Shown here: positions 36,227 to 48,869 of the stretch, piece after piece | How positions within the stretch are numbered: the stretch's first letter is position 1 | Layout of the letters: every line of letters starts with the position of its first letter | Origin: Aspergillus flavus | Lineage: Eukaryota; Ascomycota; Eurotiomycetes; Eurotiales; Aspergillaceae | Direction of reading: 5' to 3' | NCBI RefSeq assembly: GCF_009017415.1 | Contig: NC_092407.1 | Coordinates: 496,001 to 560,000, forward strand | DNA length: 64,000 nt | Program-made: the position numbers and the translations under genes | The notes under the pieces: generated by a model | The model's input: the letters and a program-made list of their open reading frames with translations, nothing else | Databases searched by the model: none | What the model was told of the DNA's origin: nothing

Positions 36227-36667
36227 ATGCCTAAATCACCAAAATTACGCATTGAGCAGGAACGCAGAATCCTACTGGCTATATCTGCTATAAAAAGCAA
36301 TGAAATTAGTTCTGCTAAAAAGGCAGCTCAGATTTTTGATATACCTTGTTCTACTTTACGTGGTCGCCTAAAAGGAGCCTCTTTTAGAGGCGAGACTCGT
36401 GCCAATAGTCATAAATTGACTGCTAGTGAAGAGGAATCGCTTAAAAAATGGGTCCTATCACTGAATAAACATGGAGCACCTCCTCGGCTTGCACAGGTAC
36501 GAGAGATGGCCAATATCCTGCTTTCAAAGCGTGATACTACTTCTCCCCCTACTACTGTAGGGGAGAAATGGGCATACAACTTTATCAGTCGTACACCTGA
36601 GCTTAAAACCTGCATTGCAGGTCGCCACAACTATCCACGTGCTAGAGCAGAGTATCCTAAGCCCTAG
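36227..36667 (+). mobile_element. Truncated pogo/Fot1-type transposase, DNA-binding part only
   Basis: 146 codons reading RRILLAISAIKSNEISSAKK and AAQIFDIPCSTLRGRLKG (psq-type helix-turn-helix), then LTASEEESLKKWVLSLNKHG, RLAQVREMANILLSKRD and VGEKWAYNFISRTPEL (CENP-B/Tc5-type helix-turn-helix), ending ARAEYPKP and a stop. This order is that of fungal pogo-class (Tc1/mariner) transposases. The DDE catalytic domain that should follow is missing and the downstream DNA is unrelated, so this is a 5' remnant. It lies 175 bp from tRNA copy 1. Flanking terminal inverted repeats were not recognised. Confidence 0.75.
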
Positions 36668-36779
36668 GTGGTCAAAAGAAATCAAAGTTTCTATTCTTCT
36701 TTGTCACGAAACCAAGAACAGCGCCGGTTACGATCTAGAATTTCGAGGCTCGATCTGGCCATTAGTAAATTTTCACCTT

Positions 36780-37820
36780 GAATTGGTCAAAAGCATACAC
36801 CCGCTCCCAGCACATAAGTAGTGAGGGGTATGGAATCCAGGATAAGGCTAAAGTGTCGGATAGCCTTGTGGGAAACTCTTCTTGAATCGATTTTCCATTC
36901 TCTTTCGAGCCTTACGGTTCTTCCTTTCGATAATTGCTGATGCTTGTTGTCCGATTTAAACATCATTTTACTGTCCAAGGAGCCATTGTTGAATGCGGGC
37001 CATATACCACTAAGGACTCTCGATTTAGAGGATCCCAATATTGGTTTCAAACCCCTCTCATTGTCCTAGTATTCTGTGAATTACGAAGGGTCTCGTTGAA
37101 CACCGCAAAAAGAAGGGGTGTTCCAGGTTGCTCGTCAATTACGTTGAGTTGAGCGTCATGCTTAATAAGATACGCTTCATGCAAGAAAGCCAACTCTGGA
37201 GCTTGTCCATATTCAACAATCTTGATGTCAGATGCGTGTTCGCACAATTTCTAGGCCATCTTCGTGCGTCCTTTCCTGCATGCCCAGTACAATGCTTGAC
37301 AACCCGTATTATTATTTAGCTGGATCTTCTCGCAGGTCTAAGAGCTCTGCCATCCGCACATAGCCAAAGAGAGAAGCAGGATGGAGCGCGGTGGAGTGCT
37401 CATAGATGCACACACCCGACGAATTAAGGTTTCCGCTGGGTTAGGTGTAGTGTTCAACAAACTCCGTCTACACTGCACAATCGACTGCAGTACCTACAAG
37501 AGTTCATTAATATCTAAGGCTTTGACAATATCGCTAATGGCTTCGAATGTACTTAATATACTGCTTGAGTAAATGCCAAGGCACCTCTTTTCCCTCCGTG
37601 TCATGGGGATCAGAGTCCCAATAATCTTCGTCCTTGCTGACATATTTCTCAGGAGTCCCCTTAAGGCTCTCGTCAACGTTCACACTATGTAGCAATTTGT
37701 CATTGTTCTGTCGTAGCAAGACGTGCTGCAGCCGCCATGGTAGTTTCTCTAATTTATAGTCTTCATCTTCCATAATAGAATTTAACACGGTCAAGGCATC
37801 GCAGAGCCATAACACCGTGT
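36780..37820 (-). pseudogene. Decayed ankyrin-repeat gene
   Basis: Minus-strand blocks read EHSTALHPASLFGYVRMAELL (an ankyrin-like TALHxAxxxGxxxxxxLL unit, about 37320-37400), QALYWACRKGRTKMA followed by an in-frame stop, then KLCEHASDIKIVEYGQAPE and GTPLLFAVFNETLRNS (about 37050-37310). Upstream is an acidic 93-codon block (37534-37815) with LEKLPWRLQHVLLRQNND that may be its N-terminal region. Several stops and frame changes separate these, so it is a relic. Ankyrin assignment rests on the repeat pattern only. Confidence 0.5.
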
Positions 37821-37964
37821 TGAATTTTTTCGGGTGTAGTTAGTACGGTGTGATGCTTTACGAGACTGGCTTCGCTGTGTCTCTCGGGTAGTCCTTTATC
37901 CCAGCCAAAACGAAAAGGTAAGACAGGACGTGATGAGCCTCGAAAAAAACAATTAAAAAGACAA

Positions 37965-38038
37965 TGACCAGACTGGGGCTCGATCCCAGGACCTTATCGG
38001 TGTTAACGATACGTGATAACCAACTACACCATCCGGCC
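37965..38038 (-). tRNA. tRNA-Val(AAC)-like, copy 2
   Basis: 74 nt, identical to copy 1, including the A at T-loop position 54. The sequence after the 3' end is TTGTCTTTTT, again T-rich. Confidence 0.75.
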
Positions 38039-38779
38039 GATTGATAGAATTCTTTGTGCTTTTTTTGCACTATCAGCCAGGCATTGGACCTGTACGCACC
38101 ATCCTCCAGTAGAAGACCACTTATATACTACACCATTGAATGTTAGTGCTGTATTGGCCTACCAACCCTGGTTAATTTATATTTTGATATAAACAAGGCT
38201 ATCCGAAACAACTGCTAACAAGTATTTCAATCACGCATTACACAGAGTCTCCCACGCTGTTATGGCTTTCCCTGTCCAGCGGCACGGCTAGGGGTGTGCC
38301 AGAAATATATTTATCGTACTTTCGACTAGCACATTACAATCCCCACCCTGGGTTCCCTCGGCTATGCTATCAATGCCATGAACTTGATACATGATGGCCC
38401 ATAGATCTTAAGTTTATGTCCAAGAGTGGTATCCATATAGCTCGCCCTAGCGAAAAGTATACAACAATACCCTGTTAGACCGACCAATCAATCACACACA
38501 TACTCCGTCGACCTGATATGGCCATTGAGTTTCACGATACTCAAAGTTTCGGGACGCACAATAAGTGACTGACATCTCCATATTGTCTAGCGATTACAAG
38601 GCGTTATCCACTGATTGAGTGATGGCTTGGATACTTACCCTTCGCGGAGACTCGACGTTGCATAGTTACATGTCTAACCTACTCCGTTCTCCTCAGGAGA
38701 AGCAAATATCCCAGAGTAAACAGCTGCCATCTTGTTCAGCCTTATATTGTCAAATACCAGCTATATAAATTCATCAGTT
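38039..38779. other. Spacer between tRNA copies 2 and 3
   Basis: About 740 bp without coding signal or recognised repeat. Confidence 0.45.
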
Positions 38780-38853
38780 GGCCGGATGGTGTAGTTGGTT
38801 ATCACGTATCGTTAACACCGATAAGGTCCTGGGATCGAGCCCCAGTCTGGTCA
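38780..38853 (+). tRNA. tRNA-Val(AAC)-like, copy 3
   Basis: 74 nt, identical in all bases to the other copies, opposite orientation to copies 1 and 2. 3' flank TCTTTTTGC. Confidence 0.75.
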
Positions 38854-39663
38854 TCTTTTTGCTTTTGTACTTCCCAAGTCAGCTTGGAACGAAAGCAAGT
38901 TATTCTCTTTTTTTCCTTGCTTGATCGTACTACTTTGAAGTCCCCTCGTACGCCGAACCTAGGGCTTGTCTGGCCCAGCCTCCATCTATCGCAACATACC
39001 ATGACTTTCCAGCTCGGCATCTTCCATATGCGAGGTCTTATCCTTTGTCTATACCACTTCCTGAAGGCTGATGTCGCATAAATTTCCTTGACTCCTCACC
39101 CCCCGCATATACGTTGTTGATAACCACTATCTACGCATTCTTAAGAAGCAGCATACATCTTCCTATACTCCGTACTTTAGTCAATTTCCTCCCCGGCGCG
39201 CCGGTGGTATTCATGGATATCTACGACGAAGTACTGATACCGCAGCGCTTCTCTGACATTGACGCACCAACAGACCCTATGACACATACATGTTAGAGAG
39301 TCAAAACAATTTAGCAGAGTTTCTCTCATAGTGAAGATGTTGTCAATGTTGTCTTCATTGGTACCCTGGTCGGACTCGTATACAACGCCCTGACTTGGAG
39401 CACCACTTTATGCGGAACAGCCCTAGTACCTCTACGACCCGTACCGGGAGTAGACCGCCTTCCATATGAGAATTCTATACAAGGTTATCCTATCATTCAT
39501 GATTGCTACATAGCTTGATTCTCAATCCATGGATGTGCAAGGACATAAGCCTACTGAGTACATACATAAGCCCTAGTCCACTGATAGCACTTTTGAGGTT
39601 AGTCGCGGCTAAACCTAGACCTTGCCTCATATTGTTAAATACTGGTTGCAAAATCCATCAATT
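38854..39663. other. Spacer between tRNA copies 3 and 4
   Basis: About 810 bp with no supported gene. Contains a TACTCCGTA word (about 39168) and a CCGGCGCGCCGG palindrome (about 39192-39203). Confidence 0.45.
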
Positions 39664-39737
39664 GGCCGGATGGTGTAGTTGGTTATCACGTATCGTTAAC
39701 ACCGATAAGGTCCTGGGATCGAGCCCCAGTCTGGTCA
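39664..39737 (+). tRNA. tRNA-Val(AAC)-like, copy 4
   Basis: 74 nt, identical to copies 1-3. Preceded by ATCAATT and followed by TTGCTTTTTGC, both shared with copy 1 in its own orientation, so the duplicated unit extends a few bases past the tRNA on each side. Confidence 0.75.
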
Positions 39738-39850
39738 TTGCTTTTTGCTTTTCATACATCCAAAGTTGTTCTATGATGAGAATCCCCCCTTTGCTTTTTG
39801 CTGTCATCAAATACTGAAGGTAGTGTGTGGGTGGGTACTTTACGTCTGAA

Positions 39851-42285
39851 TTAATGACCGAAAAGTTGCCTTCTTATTCGATACCAGCTGAGCTCTAATC
39901 TAAGATTATTCAAATGCCGGACCTTTAGCTTTCCTATCTCCAGAAGTTGCCCTTCAGTTTGCTGCGCTGTTCGCCCAAGCAGCAGTATCCTCCTACCCTC
40001 TTCGAGCTCCCTGATTGTCTTCTTCAGGTTAATTCGTTGACGTACAGTGGACGCATCCTCGCCAGCTATGTCCTTAAGCTCATCCCTAGACAGTCTGTTG
40101 ACCAAAGAGGACGAGAAAAGCTTGAATGGGGTCTCTGGCCCAGTGACGAGATGATAGTCTGCTGCCTGCATGCAAATGTTGTCCACGAATCGTTTCCGAG
40201 CTACCTTATAATAAGACTCGAGAATATCATGAATATCGTGAACGGTGTATTCAGTGTTGCTCATGTGATTTAGCACAGTAAGGTCTTCCAGTCGAATGAC
40301 CTCTCCACCATAGCTGTTGTTGATGACTTTACTTTTAAGCTTAGAACACTGGCGTTCCTGGCGGCTAAAGACGTGTCAGTAGATGCATTTGTATACATAA
40401 GCCATGTCCGAACCAACGTACAATCTTTGGAGATTTTCATTGAAATAGTGATTGAGTGTCTTGGGTGCCTGGTTACGTTCCACATGGAGCAGAAAGTCGA
40501 CTTGTGTCAGGGCACGCTGGTACTTGTCCAAAAGATTGTCCATCATGATTGAAAGAAGGTGGTTGAATACGCGTTTGTCCACACAGGCAATCTCTAGTGC
40601 CTTAACGATAAATCCATGGACAATTGTAATCACATCACTGATGTACCCCTTAGCAAAGTCAGGCCATTTTGCTGATTGCTTTTTCATACTAGTAGCAAGC
40701 AACGACGCGCTGAACGTGCCAATCTCGAAACCACGAGATGATTGGTATAGCTCCTTAAGCCACTCGTAGATATCACTGTCAGAAGGAAAAGATTCCCAGG
40801 TCTGCTGGGTAACGACATCCTCAAGCTCTGGTATGCTACCGGTCTTTCGAGTGAGGAATTCGTTCATATCCCCCGAATCGTCTGAAGGCGCTGTCGTAGA
40901 CTTTGTGTTAGATGAATCCGGACTCTCTGTGCCACTAGTATCAAAGTTGTACTCATGGCCATATCGCTCAAGATCTTTGGCAAATGCCGTGTCTCGGGTG
41001 ACAATCCTAGTGGCAAGTCGAAGGTCCATATGTTCGTCGAAGATATCATTCTCTCCGTAGTTCGTGCTCAGCGCTTGGGAAGTGATTTCTTGGAATTTGT
41101 TCATAATGTCTAACAGAAAACCTGCTTGCTGTTCTGGCGTCTCTCTCTCGTTACCAAGAGCCTTTAAGAAGCTCTTGGCTTCCTTCAGCCTCTTGCTGAT
41201 TTCCGACCGGACCTAGTTATAAATTAGTATGGATCCTTTAATTGAGAGTGCAAGTAAGATATACCAAAGGAAACTCCCGTCGTGCATTCTCAGTAACAAT
41301 TTCTTGGAGACGAGATCTCAAGGACTTGATGCCAAACTTATCTTTAGCAATAGTGCTCCAAGGTGCCTGCCGACTGAAAGCCTCTTCTGCCTCATCACGG
41401 TCAGTCTCCCTGTCCGTCAGCTCTTGTTGGTTTAAGTTGCGGACTACTATCCAACCATGCCGAAGAAATAACTTGTTCCCCGCAACAAGGTCAAGGACCT
41501 TATCTTCAGCTCCCCTATCTACCAAGTCTGGCTTTGTGAGAACTCCAATGCTCCTCTCCCCTTCTGCATCATACTCGCGGGCCATCTCGATGATTTCCTG
41601 AGTAGCGATATCAACGTTGGCAGGAACCACAGTAAGCATGATAGACCGAGGGTTCTTCATGTATGTTTCCACCATATCTCTGACCACAGCAATATCAGAT
41701 TTAGAAGTTAGCCCCGGAGTAGTATTTTTGAAGATTCCAGGCACGTCGATCACACTCAGATGATCCTCTTCTGGCCCGCTGATCTCCAAGCAGAGGACAT
41801 CTTTAGAGAATGTCGACAGAGCACAGTTTCCAGCGACTCCCATAAATTCGTGGACCTTTTATAGAGTTAGCTTAAGGCTTAGGATGAGCTCAAAACTGCT
41901 AGCTTACTTCTTGCATGACTGTGGAAAAGTGACTTGGCTCCAAGCTGCCGATGCTCTCAGTGTGCCATGCTCTAAGTCTAGCAGGGCGGTCGGGATCTGA
42001 GTCGGAAGCTGGGATGATAGAGGCACTGACTTTGCGAGTCGATAAGCCTCTATCTCTGCGAAAAATAATTTGTGTGGCGAACCGAGTGCAAAGTCCGCTA
42101 TCGCGTGGAAAGGGGAGCTGGGTAAGGCCTTCAAGGACCGAGGACTTTCCACTGGACTGATCGCCCACAACTACTAGTTGTGGGAGAGCAATGTGCTGAC
42201 CCACGTTGCAGGCGAACAATTTGTCGATCTTATCCAGTAGTGCTGGGTCGGCTAGCATTGAGTTTTCGGACGCCTCTTTCTCCAT
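39851..42285 (-). CDS. Dynamin-like GTPase (fungal Mx/vacuolar-sorting type)
   Basis: Large GTPase that remodels membranes. Start ATG 42285; at least four exons join in frame (introns near 41857-41909, 41212-41265 and 40350-40405). GTPase motifs: G1 GDQSSGKSSVLE, G2-side FPRDSGLCTRFATQI, G3 DVPG, G4 TKPD. A middle/stalk region follows with helical sequence (RLKEAKSFLKALGNE, NKFQEITSQALS), and the GED-like end carries MSNTEYTVHDIHDILESYY and LEEGRRILLLG. A disordered acidic Ser/Asp insertion lies in the stalk. No pleckstrin-homology or Pro-rich tail of classical dynamin is seen, which fits the fungal Dnm/Mx-like group. Some similar fungal genes are accessory and variable between strains; here it adjoins the tRNA/relic zone. 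Confidence 0.88.
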
Positions 42286-42794
42286 GATGAGAAGGATTTA
42301 GAGCCAATCTGCAAAGTGTATGTTTTGATTGAAAGTATACAAGCAGAGGGCTGAAAGACAGGAAACAGAATTTGATGGAACAGGAAATGGAAGGGAAAAG
42401 GCTGAGTTGTTGAGCTGTCAATAGGAGGTTGGGTTAAAGCATTAATTTATGTCTATTGGGAAGTTCAAACGAAAGCAGTGCAAACAGTCGGCCTCAAAAT
42501 GATTGGCAATGGGAAGATGGTGAATGAATCGGCGGGCACTGATTGACGCAAGTTGCCTGCGCAACAAACAGCACCCAACAGCACAAGGCTGCAAAAATCC
42601 CTCCCTGCTATCAAATGAATATTTTTGGTATCGGGCGCCTGCACACATCTCTAGACCCTATCATTCCATTGTAGGAGTCCGCACTAACAGCCAAAATGTC
42701 ATTAGCACTCTAAGAAAGCATCACCACGAGTGATGCTGTATTCCTCACAAGCCCAATTACGTATCAATGCCTTTGTTGTTGGTTCTTTCTTTTC
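42286..42794. other. Intergenic, dynamin-like gene start to carboxylesterase end
   Basis: About 510 bp, promoter side of the GTPase gene (minus strand). No supported gene. Confidence 0.45.
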
Positions 42795-44605
42795 TCAATT
42801 CAAGAGACTAATCTTCCCTGCTGTTAGGGCAGTAGCGATAGGCATATATGCACCAACTCCAGCCTCTTTCAACACCTTGAGATGATTTACTCGTCTCCGA
42901 CCCGCAAACTGCGCCTCCGATATTTCTTTGCAGTCCCCAACTGGTCCGAAGGCGAATCTTCGCTCTGAAGACCAGGGGCTACTGCCACTGACGAACCGAA
43001 TCCAACGTTTTCTTGTCTCTTGACCCACGATTTCCGCAGTGGGGTTAAAGGACAAATCAACACCCGCGAAGAGATAGAGAAGGTCAACAGCATGATGAGC
43101 GCGGCTGGAAGCTTGCCATGGGTTGGCTTGGTCAAACACATACCTATACACTCTCTTGTTGGCTGCCGCAAGCTTTTCAGAAATGACCTCAACAGGGAGC
43201 GTATAGCGAATGTCATTGACCAGATCTAAGGCACCCAGCTTACAGGCTGTAGGGCGGTCGGCGACCACTTGGTACAGCTTTCGCAGTTTGGTACCCCATT
43301 CCTTCTCTTGTTCAAAGGCAGCAGTAATCGTCTCCCCGTCCAGTGTTTCTACTCCGTTTCTCCAGATGACGGACTAAACATGGTTAGGAAGGTACATCCA
43401 ACGGCTGGAATAGAATATCTATCAAACGCACCTCATATTCTGTGTCACCTATCATAAGCTCGTCGACCTGTTCCGGCTTCGTTTCCCAATTCTCAAGCTC
43501 TGGCTCCTCCTGGATCCACATCGTGTTCACGTTGCACTCCTTTAGTGCTTGTACGAGAGTAGAGACGGAGGCCTCACGAAGAGATGGCTGCCCAAGCTCC
43601 TTCACCTTCGTCTGTAAGGCCTGTATAAGTCCGTTGCCGCGCTCCACGGGCAACGGAGACGAGAGGTAAAGGGATCCAGATGCTAAAACTGCTCTCTTTA
43701 CAGGGGGGCCAGTGACCAGATGTGCATGAACATAAACAGCACCTGCACTTTCACCGGAGAGAGTGATATTGTCCTAGAAGCAATTGCGAACTTAGTATAA
43801 GATCGACCATGAGCAAGATCTACTACGACTTGACACATACCGGATTGCCCCCAAAAGCGGCGATATTCTTCCGCACCCAATCAATCCCCAGCCTCTGGTC
43901 CTTCAGTGCGAGGTTCCTCTCTTTTCCATCTCCGAAGCTGAAGATGTTGAGTCGATAATTGATAGAAACAACAATAATGGGCTGTTTGGCCTCAATCGAA
44001 TCAGCCACAATCTTGGCGGGATCTGTGACCAAGTCAATACTGGACATTAGATAGCATTGCAGACTCAGATTACTGACCGCAGATCTTGGATGCTCCCGAA
44101 CAGAAGGTGACAACTTGAGAACCACCTGGATGATAGTCAGCCGTGAGTGTCCGAACGCTGAGGTCAATGTCATCAAGTCTGTACCATGAATCCAGATCAA
44201 AACGGGAAGGGGCGCCGAATTGGCTGACAAAGGCGGACATGTGATGTCCAGATTAAGACATTCGAATTCGTCCTCAGGCTCATCCAGAATCTCGAAATCT
44301 TCAGGAATCCGCAACAAATGGCGCACGTCTACAGCTGCCTGAGGGCATCTCGGTCTGCCTCATACATTAACAATTACCCATGAACTCAAAAACTTCGATG
44401 GCAACAAAAAGTGCACATACCCGTATTGAGTGGCATCGACAGATGCTCCATTGAAGTTATCTACAGGTTCGGCACGCTCAAACCTGGCGGGAATATTGGC
44501 ATATTTAATTCCTCGGAATTGGTGGATATCAGTCTCCCCAATCTTGCGCGCAGTGCCCTTGAACTCTGCGTTTAGGGTTTGATGAGAAACTTGCGGCGCG
44601 CTCAT
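42795..44605 (-). CDS. Type-B carboxylesterase/lipase
   Basis: Serine esterase. Start chosen at ATG 44605 (MSAPQVSHQTLNAEFKG); a longer upstream frame exists but lacks family features. Multi-exon; the oxyanion HGG is formed across an intron (WIH-GGSQVVTF), then PIIVVSINYRLNIFSFGDG, QRLGIDWVRKNIAAFGGNP, and across another intron NITLSGESAGAVYVHAHL with the catalytic Ser in GESAG. The catalytic His lies in SSRAHHAVDLLYLFAG. No signal peptide, so probably intracellular. Introns are short and each join examined keeps frame. The last exon is 43268-42795. Substrate unknown; fungal members act on ester-containing metabolites. Confidence 0.85.
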
Positions 44606-44969
44606 GGTTCGTGATGGCTGAAGAAGATGATTGCGATGCCAGTGATCTTCTGATATGATCCGACCCCCCACTCTTTTGTATTCCCTCAGTCCCGGCTGAT
44701 AGCCTTCAATGTATTGCCGATGGTCATCATCATAGCATGTGGGGCCGTTGCGGGGAGTCCCACCGCTGAGAGTTGGCCTGTGGAGGATCTTTCGTGCTCG
44801 GCTGATGAGGACGGATGAGAAGGCTTTTATCTTGTTTTAAGGATCTACTCAAAATTCACATATCGAATTAGAGTATGGTACAATATTAATCTAAGCAGCG
44901 AGCTTTGATCTAAAGTATGTACTGTACTACGATGATATATCCCCTATATATATGACCAGCCCTCGCGAA

Positions 44970-46767
44970 TCACGCAGCAGACCGAGGCTCCACATTCTTC
45001 TGGCTTTTGAAAAAGAATCCACCCAAGAACAGCAGCACTGGTACGGCCGACACGCCCGTCAATAGTGCAAGGGCCCACGACATCGTCGCCCAACCGGCAC
45101 TTTCTCGAATGAAGCCCGCAAAAAATGGCCCGACTATACTGCCCGCGGCAAAGGCGGCATTCAAAATTCCATATGAAAGAGCCATGGCTCCTCCCTTACC
45201 AAATATATTGGGATTCTTCTCTTCTTTCTCTTGTACAACATATGAGGCTTCCACCAGGATGGGGGGCATGAGGAAAGCTAGACAGGCCCCCAGAAGCGCT
45301 AGTAGGGCGCAAAGCAGTACTTTTTGTCTCATCGAGTCCTCCGTGACGAATCGAAAACAGACAATGACTGGGACAGTGGCGAACAGTGCGCCTGCTGCAA
45401 GGTAGCGACGTGCATTCGGGAATTTGTCGTTGAGGAATCCCACTATGGGGTCTATGAGGTGCGGGATGGATAGAGGGACGAAGATTAATCCCTGGCCTGT
45501 CTGCCCCCAGTGAAAAGTGTCTTGCACATAAAGGGGAAGCACACTGTCAAGTGAGGTCAGGGCGAGCGAGAGGATAAAATATGTCCATATAGTGACTAGC
45601 ATGCGATGCGACGCTAGTAGAGTGAGTATGGCCCTCGCTGGGTGGGGCCCCGTGGTTGTCGAGTGATTGCACTTGTTGAGACCTTGGTCATTTGATTTCT
45701 CGATGATTTGTGAGCTTTCTGACAATGCAGGTGCTACGGTCTGTGGGTGCCCTTCTCGATTGTGATCGCTTTTCCGTGTAGAGGGGCCCGCGGACTCTGT
45801 GGTGCCTTGAGAGGCAGCTTCGTTATTCAAATTCTCGCCATCGGAGGATACCTCTGCAGGAGGGAGCCATTTTGCGGCATACTTCTTCTCAATCATGATA
45901 ATCCGGAACAAGATGTCCAATCCAATCAACGCGAAAGCCAACGCAAAAACAGCATAATACCCTCCGTGTTCGTAAATAACACCGCCGAGGAGGGGACCTC
46001 CCATTACTCCAAGGGTCATCCCCATGCCGATATAACCTAACGCTTGTCCAAGCTCGTCCTTACCAACTGTATCGACTAGGAGTGCACATCCTACTGTCCA
46101 GACAACTGCCGCCGATGCTCCCTGGAACAGGCGGCCAGCGATCCAAAGACCGATATGGGTACCGACACAAAGCAACGCTGTAGCGGCACCCAAGGCAATC
46201 AAGCCGATTATTAGAGGCCACCATCGTGACTCAATTCGATCGGCTATGTATCCAGCAATAGCTGACATTTGACATGCTTGTCAGAATGATGTTTCATGGT
46301 GTTGGAACCAGAATAGTACTTACGTGAGAACGCCAGCAGAGCTGCTCCGTAGAGAGCCAGCAAGATAGATGTCCAGCTCTGCTCTAAAATGCGGCGTAAC
46401 TATTAGTTCGCCTTGAACGGTTATCACAAAGTAGGCAAAGAAACTAACATACCATTATCTTCCGATAGGCCAACTCTCTCATGAAGAGCAGTTGGGGTCA
46501 CAGGAACTATCTATGAAACATGTCAGAGACCATCTGATATTCAAGGTCATACAAACTGATCATATTACTTACTAGTCCATATAGCAAGATGTCCTATGAT
46601 CGTCCTTATTAGCATATTCCGTTTGAGTTTGTTTGATATGGCATGATCGATAGTCGTACCGTGAAAACTGCAAACACCACCACAAAGATAATGAAAGACT
46701 TCGATGATCTCCATTCCAGGAACACCGGTGGCTCCGATGTCCCGTCACCAGACGGCCATAGGCGCAT
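44970..46767 (-). CDS. MFS transporter (DHA1/vesicular amine transporter-like)
   Basis: Start ATG 46767 (MRLWPSGDGTSEPP); five exons join in frame. TM1 is FIIFVVVFAVFT, followed by DILLYGLVIVPVTP; a later block SILLALYGAALLAFSP-IAGYIADRIESRW holds motif A (G-x-x-A-D-R). The 432-codon last exon has GRLFQGASAAVVWTVG, GMGMTLGVMGGPLLGG (motif C), a long Ser/Glu-rich central loop, and six further helices ending in LLFLGGFFFKSQ. The central loop with many charged and Ser residues is typical of 12-TMS antiporters. No frame damage is seen. It faces away from the carboxylesterase start region by 364 bp of spacer, the two genes being in tandem on the minus strand. Confidence 0.85.
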
Positions 46768-48869
46768 TTTTGTAGGAGTACCACGTTGATTATACCGGAA
46801 AGCAGACTTGATCTCGCTTTCCTATGACGTCATACAGCGATCGAAATAAAATTATAATGGGAACATCTGAAACAGTTAGGCAGGAAGTTAAGAAAGGCCA
46901 AGGATCTGATAAGAACTTGTCTCGGTGTTTTATTCAGGAGGAAAGGTCAAGGGAAAGGCGGTTCAAAATATTCCTTCGGCCTCGGGATCCGCGGGCCCCG
47001 TTAGATATAATACTAGTGTACGGAATGTATTAATTGTCTTCTTTAAACCTTACAAATGCTCTGTGAGCGCTTCAAATTGCTAACTAGCTACTCACCAAGG
47101 ACACGCAGCTACTCCAGCCACTTATACGAGAATATGTACGAAAAGGATGGGATGGTGTGACCGAGAGATACAATCAGAGTATCCTTAGGCGAGGATTCAT
47201 ACTGTATTGTTAGTTGCATGCCTATGCCCCCGAAGTCCGAATATAGATAGAAATATGATCTAGTTTCCACACTGTTAGGTTCCCTGGGTATGCCTTTAGC
47301 TATCAAGAAATCGTCAATTCAATAAGCAAATTGGTTTTTGTCAAAGTCGCCCATATCGTATCAAAATGGCATTATCTCATCGAAGGGGGGCAAAAAGGCC
47401 GCCCACTCCATACTAAATATATCTTGATTTCGATATCATAAATATCAAACCACGAAAGGTTGAAAGAGATATGATCATACTACTCTGTAGATTCAATCAT
47501 GACGCCGCCATGTTCATGGGTTTAGCCACTTCGTGTAGTATTCGTTACTTCCTGCCCAGCAGTCACAAATTTCTGTGGTGACTGATTTGCGGAGGTCATT
47601 GGAGATTCTTCGGCCTCGATGCTCAATGCCTACGGTGACGGTGTATTTAGTGAGGGAATCCAACCTAGGACACGCCTCGGTACTGACACAGGTCTTATAT
47701 CGCCGTTATGACCCTCCAAGCGGGAATCCTGGTCACTGAGTAAACCATAAGGCACTCATAGAAACGACACCGGCAAGGCGCCTGGCCACTTCAAGCAAAT
47801 CAAAACTTGCCAATGGAACTCTGACTGGGTCGGATGTGGTGAGTGTAATAGTGCTTCCTGTGACTATTTTCTCTCCTGAATCATTGAAAAAACAACATCC
47901 GTCGACTGCATTAATACTAGTTCAGTCCACTTGGTTAGTTGAGAAATAGCTTCATTTTGGTATATGACCGAGGGACGGTCTACCCAGCTCGCCATCATAT
48001 CAAGTTTAAACTGTCACAGCAGAACTGTTAGCCAACTATCATTTGTTATTCGCAGGGAGCTACGACAGGGGAAAGGAGTTTTCGAGAGGGAATAGCATAA
48101 CCCACTTTGCCTAGCTTTTAGGGCTCACTAACTAAGTGGTTCTCTTGGTTGAGATTTATTGTGATACATTTCTGGAAAGTTGCGCCCAGAGTTTCCGACC
48201 ATCCTCTCACATCGATGGCCAGTCGCGGCGCAGATATGATGCTCCAACTTCAAGAACGACTGTCAAGTTATCTGTCAAAGGGTATGGGTCTAAGAATCCA
48301 GGATATATGTTTCAGTGTGGACGCTCCAACTTCTTACTTTCTGTTTTGAACCTATCTGGGCTATTTATAATGTTGAACAGAAGGACAAGTCTCCGTAGAT
48401 TCGCCATTATTCAGCCCTACTTCTGATTGTTTCACCTCACCACTGATATTACCTACTCAGTTTCAACTTCACCCCCAAAACTGGACTACCTCCCTAGTTG
48501 ACGAATTTATTATTCCTCTATAGTGGTGAATTGTGAGGTTGTGCTTACTCCGAAGGCACATACTCCCCCGGCGGGCCACCTTCACAGTGACGGTGATAAT
48601 AAGTTCGTCTTGTTTGTAAGCTTAGTGAATTCTCGTGTACTTAACATATTAAAGATGTTATTTCACATGTAGTAGTATTAATTATATCAATATTTAACTC
48701 AAAATTATACAAAGGATGGCTATCGAATAAGTAGCTTCATGTAATGAAGCCAGCACGAGATCATATCCACAAAAGTCTGATTATTCGCTAGGCAAACCTC
48801 TATGAAATATGTACAGCTTCAGATAATTTATGGAAAGCTATATTGTAGCCAAATAGACCATTGCTGTTT
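46768..48869. other. Long gene-free stretch
   Basis: About 2.1 kb. Only short frames (60-96 codons), no recognisable product, no RNA gene and no clear repeat. Confidence 0.5.

Noticed and set aside
46824..48426. Short plus-strand frames in the 2.1-kb desert
   Set aside because: Short, unlinked, no start context or motif.
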